A stretch of DNA of 64,000 nucleotides from NCBI RefSeq assembly GCF_030684185.1, contig NZ_JAUXOY010000014.1, positions 280,001 through 344,000 of the forward strand, in the 5' to 3' direction. Numbering within the stretch: position 1 is the first letter of the stretch; every line of letters starts with the position of its first letter. Made by a program: the position numbers and the translations under genes. The notes beneath the pieces are model-generated. The model was not told the origin of the DNA, did no database searches, and saw only the letters and a program-made list of their open reading frames with translations. The DNA comes from Methylotenera sp. Its GTDB lineage: Bacteria; Pseudomonadota; Gammaproteobacteria; Burkholderiales; Methylophilaceae. Positions 1 through 7,785 of the stretch are shown here, piece by piece.

Positions 1-45
1 CTTTGTTTTTATGTGGTGAAATATTGTTTGATGGAATTGGCTAAG

Positions 46-837
46 TTAGTCACCAAGGTTAGATGAAGCTGTACCAAGAATCACGCCTTGGCTTCTTAGG
101 TTCTCCAGAGTTTCCAGCCCAAATTGAATGATAGTTTCAGGATGTGGTTGCGCTATCTCATTAGCGAGCAATGTGAGTGCTTGCTCACCAGTGATTTTAT
201 TTTGTTGTAATAATAAAAGCAGTCTAAATGTAATAGCATTTAATTCTGTAAACTTAACCAAATCCTCTGTGTTGCGGTGCACCAAAAGATGTGTGCTTTG
301 TTTTTGTTTGGGTTTGTTACGAAGTGAAATTTTGTGCACGGCATAGTCATAATGCAGTAATTGCATTGTTGGTGCAAAAACTGGGTGTCCTGTGAGTAAA
401 TTACCTGCTAGGTTGATTTTTTCACTGGCCAACTCAGGCGCTGGCATTGAAGCTACCAACAGTTCTATCCATTCATAATGGCATAGGCTTGCGAGATAAG
501 GCGGCAGTAACGGCTTAACATCAGTGTTTGCATGTGTGTTTGTGTCACTTAAAAAACTTAAGAACTCTTCAGGAATTTGTCTAAAAATTGGCGTATTTGC
601 AGCGTGTTCCCGCAAAAAAGCTTGAGTTAATTTTAACCATGCACGCTTGCCTAAAACTTTTTGCGCAACGGGAAAGCAGGCAGATACTGATGCAAATAGA
701 TTATTAAACACAATTTCTTGATATACAGCCATGCGGTTAGCATCCACGCCTTGAGGACGTGGCTGATGGTGTGGGTTGCGTATGTGTGCGGTAAATGCTA
801 ATTGATAGCGCTGAAAGCTCGGCAGGTTAGCACTCAT
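46..837 (-). CDS. DUF2063 / HvfC-like putative DNA-binding domain protein (MNIO partner)
   Basis: 263-aa ORF; N-terminal 'LPSFQRYQLAFTAHIRNP...GVDANRMAVYQEIVFNNLFASVSACFPVAQKVLG' is characteristic of DUF2063; directly downstream of and overlapping the DUF692 gene. Confidence 0.85.
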   Translation of the reverse strand: MSANLPSFQRYQLAFTAHIRNPHHQPRPQGVDANRMAVYQEIVFNNLFASVSACFPVAQKVLGKRAWLKLTQAFLREHAANTPIFRQIPEEFLSFLSDTNTHANTDVKPLLPPYLASLCHYEWIELLVASMPAPELASEKINLAGNLLTGHPVFAPTMQLLHYDYAVHKISLRNKPKQKQSTHLLVHRNTEDLVKFTELNAITFRLLLLLQQNKITGEQALTLLANEIAQPHPETIIQFGLETLENLRSQGVILGTASSNLGD

Positions 838-1715
838 GATATTTGTTGATTGCTTTGGTTAAGTTGTAACTGGGCAATTTTATTGATTTCGCTCATCAAA
901 ATTTTCAAAGGTGGGATATTGGTGTCTCGTTCTAGCAGGGTCGGGAAAGTGCCAAATAGTTGGTAAGATTCTTCGAGCAAAGCCCAAACAGGGTCAATGA
1001 TGTTTTCACCATGTGTATCTATCAATAAATTCGGGGTTTGTTGGTAATGCCCCGCCACATGGCTATAGATAATACGTTCACCTGGGATGCCACGTAAAAA
1101 TTCATGCGGGTTAAAGTTGAAGTTAACGCTATTCACGTAAATGTTATTGATGTCTAGGTGAAGCAAGCAATCCGCTTCATCTAGCACGGCTTTAAGGAAT
1201 GTTAGTTCGCTCATTTCTGACACGGGCGCCGCTACATAAAATGAGGCATTTTCAATACCAATCTGCTGCCCTAAAATATCTTGTGTTTGACGTATGCGTT
1301 GAGCTACGTAATGCACAGCTTCTTCAGTAAATGGAATGGGTAGCAGGTCATATAAATAACCTTGTTTACCTTTATAGCCATCCGTGGAGTAGCTTAAATG
1401 TTCGGTGTAAATGGGTATCTGATACTGATGCAGAAAGTTTTTGACTTGTTTTACAAAGCCAACATTAAGCGGGCTTAGCCCACCTAGTGATAGGCACAAG
1501 CCGTGACAAACAATCGGGTATCGTTCTACAAACCAATCAAGTTGCTTGGCGGCTTTGCCACCTGCATTAATCCAGTTTTCAGGGGCAATTTCAAGAAAGT
1601 TGATATTGGCGATAGACTCCTCGCCAAATGCAGCTTGAATTTGGGGAATCAGCTCGCGCTTTAACCCCAAACCCACGCCATTGATTTTAGATTTTGCATG
1701 ATTAAAAGTGGTCAT
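834..1715 (-). CDS. DUF692 family (MNIO, multinuclear non-heme iron oxidative enzyme) protein, HvfB/BufB-like
   Basis: 293-aa ORF with 'GVGLGLKRELIPQI', 'FLEIAPENWINAGG', 'HGLCLSLGG', 'EHLSYS', 'GIENASFY', 'LHLDINNIYVNSVNFNF', 'HVAGHY', 'DTHGENI', all typical DUF692 motifs. Confidence 0.93.
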   Translation of the reverse strand: MTTFNHAKSKINGVGLGLKRELIPQIQAAFGEESIANINFLEIAPENWINAGGKAAKQLDWFVERYPIVCHGLCLSLGGLSPLNVGFVKQVKNFLHQYQIPIYTEHLSYSTDGYKGKQGYLYDLLPIPFTEEAVHYVAQRIRQTQDILGQQIGIENASFYVAAPVSEMSELTFLKAVLDEADCLLHLDINNIYVNSVNFNFNPHEFLRGIPGERIIYSHVAGHYQQTPNLLIDTHGENIIDPVWALLEESYQLFGTFPTLLERDTNIPPLKILMSEINKIAQLQLNQSNQQIS

Positions 1716-1794
1716 GTTAAATCTAATTAAAACTAAACCAGTAATTCATCTGGGTTTATTTACTTGGTATATTTATTAGGATTATTTATACGGT

Positions 1795-2184
1795 TTATTT
1801 AGTAGTGCTTTCCATTTCTTTTTTCATTTCAGCGCTGCAAGAACCCTCTTTCATTTTCTCTGCGCTGCAAGATCCTTCACGCGCTTTATCGGCTGACCCT
1901 TTCATCTCTGCACTACAAGATCCATCTTTCATTTTTTCTGCACTGCATGAACCTTCTTTAGCTTTTTCAGTTTGAGTCTTTTTTGTTTTTTTCATGTTAG
2001 CGCCACATTTGCCAGCACCGCATTTACCGTCCTTCATTTTTGCATCTTGTTCGGCAACTTGATAGCCTGAGGATAATGATTTTGCTGCAAATGGATTTTC
2101 TGCAGCATTCACTGAAGTTGCTGCGATTGATAAAGCGAATGCACCGCTAACAGCAAGTGCGATTGATTTTTGTGTGTTGTTCAT
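1795..2184 (-). CDS. small secreted Cys-repeat protein, candidate MNIO-modified RiPP precursor (HvfA/BufA-like)
   Basis: 129-aa ORF; N-terminal signal peptide (ALAVSGAFALSIAATSVNAA); six Cys in DGKCGAGKCG and four (K/R)(E/D)GSCSAE repeats; upstream of DUF692. Confidence 0.8.
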   Translation of the reverse strand: MNNTQKSIALAVSGAFALSIAATSVNAAENPFAAKSLSSGYQVAEQDAKMKDGKCGAGKCGANMKKTKKTQTEKAKEGSCSAEKMKDGSCSAEMKGSADKAREGSCSAEKMKEGSCSAEMKKEMESTTK

Positions 2185-2228
2185 GATAAGTCCTTCAAAT
2201 AAATATTGTTAAAAAGTAAATTACGTCA

Positions 2229-2501
2229 TTAATGTTTTTTAGATTCAATCGCACTAGAAATTTTTTGAAAAATTCTAGCTTTAGACTCTAATGGAAGCTG
2301 TACAGAACTGTCATTTTCAATATTATGTTTAATGCGTATAACCGCACTGCTAAGTAAACGCAATTGACGGCTAAAACGAGTACAAGCACCGCATAAAAAT
2401 AGATGAAACCTCAATTTCATACGGTCTGAACCTGACAAAGGACTGTCTAACGACTGTGAGATAATTTGGCTTGCCTGTTTGCAGCTGAGCATCCATTTCA
2501 T
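2229..2501 (-). CDS. zf-HC2-type putative anti-sigma factor
   Basis: 90-aa ORF with 'LSCKQASQIISQSLDSPLSGSDRMKLRFHLFLCGACTRFSRQL' (C...HxxxCxxC zinc-binding anti-sigma signature), directly downstream of an ECF sigma gene. Confidence 0.8.
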   Translation of the reverse strand: MKWMLSCKQASQIISQSLDSPLSGSDRMKLRFHLFLCGACTRFSRQLRLLSSAVIRIKHNIENDSSVQLPLESKARIFQKISSAIESKKH

Positions 2502-2505
2502 ATTG

Positions 2506-3078
2506 TTACCCGGTAATCCAATGTATCTCTAAACATTTCCTTAATCCCATACGGGCTCTGTACAACATCACCCAAGCATTGGTCGCAGTAACTTCCAGTT
2601 CCTTACAAATAGCTTCATTGTCAGTTTCCTGGACGTCACGCATCATGAAAATTGTCGCCAATTTGGCTGGTAGCTTATCAATACAGCCACTTAATATGTT
2701 TAAAAATTGTTTTTGCTCAAGTGCTTCTTCTGGCATGTCCAATGTTTGCGGTTTATCAAGCCAATGGCCGTTTTTGTCAAAAAAGTCATCCATACTGGTA
2801 TCGGATGCATCTAGATCAATTAAATCAGAGAGCGGTTGCTCGCGAAATTGCTTACGCTGCGAATCAATGATTTTATGTTTAAGTATGCCGGTCAGCCAGG
2901 TTCTGGCTGAAGATGCACCTTCAAAACTATTACTTTTAATGGCTGCGAGCATGGTTTCCTGCACGGCATCCTCGGCTTGATGCGGGTCGCGCAACCTAGC
3001 CAGAGCGAAGCGATAGAGGTAATCACCGTGTTCATTTAGCCAGTCATTTACATTTTTATTCAGCAGACTTGTATTCAT
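2506..3078 (-). CDS. ECF-type RNA polymerase sigma-70 family factor
   Basis: 190-aa ORF with sigma2 'LYRFALARLRDPHQAEDAVQETMLAAIKSNSFEGASSARTWLTGILKHKIID' and sigma4 'LPAKLATIFMMRDVQETDNEAICKELEVTATNAWVMLYRARMGLRKCLE'. Confidence 0.92.
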   Translation of the reverse strand: MNTSLLNKNVNDWLNEHGDYLYRFALARLRDPHQAEDAVQETMLAAIKSNSFEGASSARTWLTGILKHKIIDSQRKQFREQPLSDLIDLDASDTSMDDFFDKNGHWLDKPQTLDMPEEALEQKQFLNILSGCIDKLPAKLATIFMMRDVQETDNEAICKELEVTATNAWVMLYRARMGLRKCLEIHWITG

Positions 3079-3518
3079 TACACATGCCCCAGCTTTTGTT
3101 TTAGTAAATTCAAATAATGTTCGGAATCCATCGGTTGATTATTACGTTGTGCTTGCCAAATTGTTTCTGCGAGACAGTCTATTAAGTCATGATACGCAAG
3201 ATGGGTATCGTTATGTTGCTGTCGTAATTTATCATAAATCTCGCGAATTCCAATAGGCTGGTTGATGCTAATTTGCTCGATGACTGATAAGTGTAAACTT
3301 AAATGCAAAAATGGATTGGTTTCACCCATTTCTGGAAAGTATTGTTGGTGCATATAGCGTTCTGGCGCATCTAATACTGCATGATACTCAGGATGCATTT
3401 GTATGACTTCAACCGCTATTTTTTCTAAATCTGTTAGTGTCAGGTACTGTTTGAATTTTCCCCACGCATCAAACAAAAACTGACGGGCTTGGTCACGGCT
3501 TGGGTTATATAAGCTCAT
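3078..3518 (-). CDS. DUF1841 family protein
   Basis: 146-aa ORF; 'RDQARQFLFDAWGKFKQYLTLTDLEKIAVEVIQMHPEYHAVLD...NPFLHLSLHLSVIEQ' resembles DUF1841. Confidence 0.8.
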   Translation of the reverse strand: MSLYNPSRDQARQFLFDAWGKFKQYLTLTDLEKIAVEVIQMHPEYHAVLDAPERYMHQQYFPEMGETNPFLHLSLHLSVIEQISINQPIGIREIYDKLRQQHNDTHLAYHDLIDCLAETIWQAQRNNQPMDSEHYLNLLKQKLGHV

Positions 3519-3534
3519 TTTTTAACTCAATTTT

Positions 3535-4650
3535 TTATTTAAGGTTAAGTGTAGCCAGTTCGCTAAATAAACTTAGAACTGCGGAATACGGCAGTAATTG
3601 ATTTTTACCGCCAATAGTCGCAATTTCACTGTTACCATAAAAACCTAATAATGGCATGTTGGGTAGCTGCTGAGTAATCACTTTTAGATCATGGTCTATG
3701 CCGTCATAAAAGGGGCCGCGACCTATACAGGAAAATAGCAGACCAAAATCAGCTTTAGCCCCTAATTCTTTTGTCAATGATTGAGTGGTAAGGACTAAGT
3801 CTACTTCTGCTGTTGCTTGATCCCGCAAACCCCAGCACAAATATTGCCCAACTTCCAGAGTTTGAGCCAGCGTTATGCTGCCAGTAGACTCATCGACACT
3901 GATTAAATTAGCTTGCTCATACTCCCCTTTGTGGATAACCTCGGCACTGCTTGCGTATACAGCCATGACCAAATGTGAGGGTAACGTTGTATCACTTTTA
4001 ATATTTGCGTTACTTTTACGATGTGATTCCCAAGCTTTTTGTAGTGCTGCAAAAGGTGATTTATTGTCTAGTAGCTCAATATCATAACCATTTATGTGCT
4101 GAATTTTTTTTGGTTTAGTGAGTAGTTTTAACCCATGTGAAGCTTTAGTGGCTAATTTAACGCCAGTAAAAAAGGCCTCTATCCGGCCCGTGCTGTCAGC
4201 TTTGGCATTTTGCCATACAGAAAAAGGCCCTTGGCCAAGCGCATCACCTGACACTCCGCCATAACGTGCATTGCCGTCATTTAGCCAAGTACTATTAATC
4301 GCATTAGGTGCAGTCAGGGTTAACAAGGCTTGTTGCGTGTGGTTAAACTTGGCCGAGTGAATGCTGACATCACCACCAAATACCATTACGGCTACTGCTG
4401 GAGAGTCCAACACCCAGTCTTCTTCAGTGAAGATTCCTGTTGCTGAGCATCCAAGGACCTGCGTACAGTTGGCCGCTTTAGCGGCCGCTTTAATAGCTGG
4501 TTGAGGATTATCTGCAAACTCGGTGGTGAGTAACAGCAGGACTGAGTTTGCAATAGAAATATCTGCCTTAAGCATCGCCTTGGCAACAGCTTCTGCCACC
4601 AGCGCGGGTGTGGCTTTATTGCCCAGCACAATGCTTGTTGCTACTTTCAT
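3535..4650 (-). CDS. FIST N/C-domain signal transduction protein
   Basis: 371-aa ORF; FIST-like N region and C region ending 'GLLFSCIGRGPFYDG...PLLGFYGNSEIATIGGKNQLLPYSAVLSLF'. Confidence 0.85.
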   Translation of the reverse strand: MKVATSIVLGNKATPALVAEAVAKAMLKADISIANSVLLLLTTEFADNPQPAIKAAAKAANCTQVLGCSATGIFTEEDWVLDSPAVAVMVFGGDVSIHSAKFNHTQQALLTLTAPNAINSTWLNDGNARYGGVSGDALGQGPFSVWQNAKADSTGRIEAFFTGVKLATKASHGLKLLTKPKKIQHINGYDIELLDNKSPFAALQKAWESHRKSNANIKSDTTLPSHLVMAVYASSAEVIHKGEYEQANLISVDESTGSITLAQTLEVGQYLCWGLRDQATAEVDLVLTTQSLTKELGAKADFGLLFSCIGRGPFYDGIDHDLKVITQQLPNMPLLGFYGNSEIATIGGKNQLLPYSAVLSLFSELATLNLK

Positions 4651-4687
4651 TGATGGCCTTGGGGTAATTTAGTCAGGGACATATTCT

Positions 4688-5335
4688 TTAGTTTGCGTAT
4701 TCTTTTGCCGTGTATTCACATAAATCCTCAATGCAACATTCTGCGCATTTCGGCCTGCGTGCTGTGCAAATGTAACGTCCATGCAAGATGAGCAAATGAT
4801 GCGCATCTTTTATGAATTCGGCAGGTATCGTTTTGAGATACTTCATTTCCACTTCCAGCACGGTTTTGCCTGTAGCGAGTTTAATGCGATTACCTAATCT
4901 AAATAAATGAGTGTCTACAGCAATGGTCGGTTCACCAAATGCCGTATTCAAAATCACATTGGCAGTTTTTCTCCCTACGCCTGGCAGCGCTTCGAGCGCC
5001 TTACGGGTATTTGGCACTTGTGATTGATGATGTGAAATTAACATCTGACAGGTCGCTAGTACATTTTTCGCTTTGGAGTGGTATAAACCGATAGTTCTAA
5101 TGTATTCCTCTAACCCATGTAACCCTAATGCCAATATACTTTCTGGAGTATTGGCGACGGCAAACAACCTTTCAGTGGCAATATTCACACTTTTGTCTGT
5201 AGCCTGTGCTGACAAGATGACAGCAATTAGCAGTTCAAACGTACTGTTATGCTTGAGCTCTGTAGTGGGGTTAGGAATAGCAATACTTAAGCGCTTAAAA
5301 ATTTCAAAGCGATGCTTAGCATTCATTGTTGACAC
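4688..5335 (-). CDS. nth: endonuclease III
   Basis: 215-aa ORF; HhH 'LEALPGVGRKTANVILN', 'VDTHLFRLGNRI', C-terminal FeS Cys cluster; follows rsxE as in many proteobacteria. Confidence 0.96.
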   Translation of the reverse strand: MSTMNAKHRFEIFKRLSIAIPNPTTELKHNSTFELLIAVILSAQATDKSVNIATERLFAVANTPESILALGLHGLEEYIRTIGLYHSKAKNVLATCQMLISHHQSQVPNTRKALEALPGVGRKTANVILNTAFGEPTIAVDTHLFRLGNRIKLATGKTVLEVEMKYLKTIPAEFIKDAHHLLILHGRYICTARRPKCAECCIEDLCEYTAKEYAN

Positions 5336-5377
5336 CTGAGCTGGTTGGTGAGCATGTCGAACTAGACGAAGGGCTGA

Positions 5378-6064
5378 TTAGTGGCTGAGTGCTGGCTCAA
5401 GTTGTGCCGTTGGTGCATTGGTTTTAGCTGTTTTTTTGATTTCAATCCAATTGCGCACAGCAATCAGTGCACCTAGCCCTAAAAATGCGCCGGGCGGCAA
5501 CACGGCTAATAAGAATCCGTGATAATCAGGAATTACCGTTAATATAAACTGCTTGGCTTCAGGGCCGAATACCAAATCTAAGCCAGAAAACAGCGTGCCC
5601 TTGCCTATAATTTCACGCATGCCGCCTAGTAAGCCAAGCACTAACGCTAAGCCTATTCCCATCATGAAGCCATCCAGTATTGAAGGGACTGGCGAATTTT
5701 TTGCGGCAAATGATTCTACCCGCGCAAGTACGATGCAATTGACTACTATCAGCGGGATAAAAATCCCTAAGACTTTATGCAGCGGATGTGCAAACGCATT
5801 GATGGATAAATCAATGACGGTAACTAAAGCCGCAATCACTAAAATAAAAACGGGCACGCGGATTTCGCTTGGAATGAATCTGCGCACAGGGGATACTGAG
5901 CCATTAGATGCCGCCATGACAAGTGCGGTTGCAAGTCCTAAGCTTAAACCATTTACCGCAGTCGTCGTCACTGCCAGCGTTGGACATAAGCCCAGTAGCT
6001 GAACTACGCCTGGATTTTGTTTCCATAGGCCGTTGATGGTGATTTCTTTATAGAGGTTGCTCAT
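5378..6064 (-). CDS. rsxE: electron transport complex subunit RsxE/RnfE
   Basis: 228-aa membrane ORF 'NGLWKQNPGVVQLLGLCPTLAVTTTAVNGLSLGLAT'; operon context. Confidence 0.95.
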   Translation of the reverse strand: MSNLYKEITINGLWKQNPGVVQLLGLCPTLAVTTTAVNGLSLGLATALVMAASNGSVSPVRRFIPSEIRVPVFILVIAALVTVIDLSINAFAHPLHKVLGIFIPLIVVNCIVLARVESFAAKNSPVPSILDGFMMGIGLALVLGLLGGMREIIGKGTLFSGLDLVFGPEAKQFILTVIPDYHGFLLAVLPPGAFLGLGALIAVRNWIEIKKTAKTNAPTAQLEPALSH

Positions 6065-6073
6065 AATACTTCC

Positions 6074-6712
6074 TTAAACGGCTTCATTTGCAACGGCAAA
6101 TACTGTTTGCTTATTCATTTCAAAATACTGCAACGCTTTTAAAACCGCTTTTACCACGGCACGAGGTGTAATGGTGGCTCCGACCATGTAATCAAACTTG
6201 CCGCCATCTTTTAGCACCTGCCATTTTTCAGCTGGTGTTTTATGGACAGATTCGTCATTAAATAGTTTTATCCAATTGCCATGTGCAATATCGATATAAT
6301 CGCCCAAACCAGGTGTTTCTTTGTGCGCCAATACACGCACACCACTAATAGAGCCGTCAGCACGAATCGCGATTAGTAATTTGATGTCACCGCTATAACC
6401 ATCGTGTGCAACGGCTTCTAATATAACACCCACGGTTTTGTTGTCGAATTTAGCGATATTGGCGATGCTGGCTTGGCGGTTGCCTAACTGCTCATTAGGC
6501 GGTATCTCTACAGTCTCTTTTAACAACTCGTTATCGTAAGCGTTTTCAGGCAAAATTTGTTTAAAAAGCGCCAAACGAGCTTCTTTCTCGCTAGCCTCAA
6601 TAGGCGCGCGCGTGATTTCAAACACATAAGCGAGTAGCAACGTTCCCACGAACGCAAAAGCGAGCATGGTGACTGCGGTTTTTAAAGCATGTTTAAATAT
6701 GGTTTCTGGCAT
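6074..6712 (-). CDS. rsxG: electron transport complex subunit RsxG/RnfG
   Basis: 212-aa ORF with FMN-binding 'DYMVGATITPRAVVKAV' motif; operon context. Confidence 0.95.
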   Translation of the reverse strand: MPETIFKHALKTAVTMLAFAFVGTLLLAYVFEITRAPIEASEKEARLALFKQILPENAYDNELLKETVEIPPNEQLGNRQASIANIAKFDNKTVGVILEAVAHDGYSGDIKLLIAIRADGSISGVRVLAHKETPGLGDYIDIAHGNWIKLFNDESVHKTPAEKWQVLKDGGKFDYMVGATITPRAVVKAVLKALQYFEMNKQTVFAVANEAV

Positions 6713-6733
6713 ATTTATTTTAATAGTCCATAT

Positions 6734-7756
6734 TCAAGGTTTTTTGTGCCCGAATACGCGGGGCTGCGTATGTGCATCTATGAGCGGCACACACATATTC
6801 ATAATTAAAACTGCAAATGCGACGCCATCTGGATAGCCGCCATATACGCGAATTAAATAGGTCAGAACTCCAACGCCAGCGGCGAAATAAAGTTTACCGC
6901 GTGGTGTTGTCGGCCCACTGACAGGATCAGTAATGATAAAAAATGCACACAACAAAGATGCCCCACTCATTAAATGGAATAGCGGATTAGCAAAGTGTGT
7001 AGGGTTCACAGCGTAAAATGCTAAAGAAATAGTCGCTAATGCTGCTAAAAATGCGGTGGGTAAATGCCAGCTTATAATCCGCTGTTGTAATAAATATAAA
7101 CCGCCTAGCAAATAGGCACCTGTGATTACCTCTCCACCCTTTGCGCCATACATGCCGAATATCGGTGATTCTATAATGCTCGCCACTTCATGTTTGAGCG
7201 TTAATTGTGTTTTTAAGTAATCAAGAGGAGTAGCGGAGGTGATGGCATCGACTTTAATATCCGTCGGCAGCACACCGCTAAAAATATAATTTAATTGATC
7301 CATAAAATTAAGCGGATGTTCTGCCAATAATAGCGGTGCAGGCCATTTAGTCATTATCAGCGGAAAAGAAATAAGTAGTACCGCGTAACCAACCATAGCG
7401 GGGTTGAACGGATTGTAGCCCAAGCCACCATAAAGTTGCTTGGCAATGACGATAGCAAAGAACGTACCCACTACGACTAGCCACCAAGGCGCCAAGGGCG
7501 GTAACGCAAGCGCTAATAACCATGCTGTGACTACTGCGCTCATGTCCATTAAATACGGCTTAATAGGACGCTGGCGAATTTTTAGCAAGGCAGCTTCTGC
7601 CGCTAAAGCTGTGATGGTTGCTAGCGTAATGCTCACTAAAATACCGCCACCATAAATCCATACATACGCAATAATGCCAGGCACCAGCGCAAGCAGCACC
7701 TTAAGCATAATGGCGCTAACGGTTGGTGCGTCTGTAATATACGGAGAACGGTTCAA
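6734..7756 (-). CDS. rsxD: electron transport complex subunit RsxD/RnfD
   Basis: 340-aa membrane ORF; 'SATPLDYLK' flavinylation-type motif; operon context. Confidence 0.95.
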   Translation of the reverse strand: MNRSPYITDAPTVSAIMLKVLLALVPGIIAYVWIYGGGILVSITLATITALAAEAALLKIRQRPIKPYLMDMSAVVTAWLLALALPPLAPWWLVVVGTFFAIVIAKQLYGGLGYNPFNPAMVGYAVLLISFPLIMTKWPAPLLLAEHPLNFMDQLNYIFSGVLPTDIKVDAITSATPLDYLKTQLTLKHEVASIIESPIFGMYGAKGGEVITGAYLLGGLYLLQQRIISWHLPTAFLAALATISLAFYAVNPTHFANPLFHLMSGASLLCAFFIITDPVSGPTTPRGKLYFAAGVGVLTYLIRVYGGYPDGVAFAVLIMNMCVPLIDAHTQPRVFGHKKP

Positions 7757-7785
7757 GTCTTTAGTCCTATTAGGGTTACTTAATT

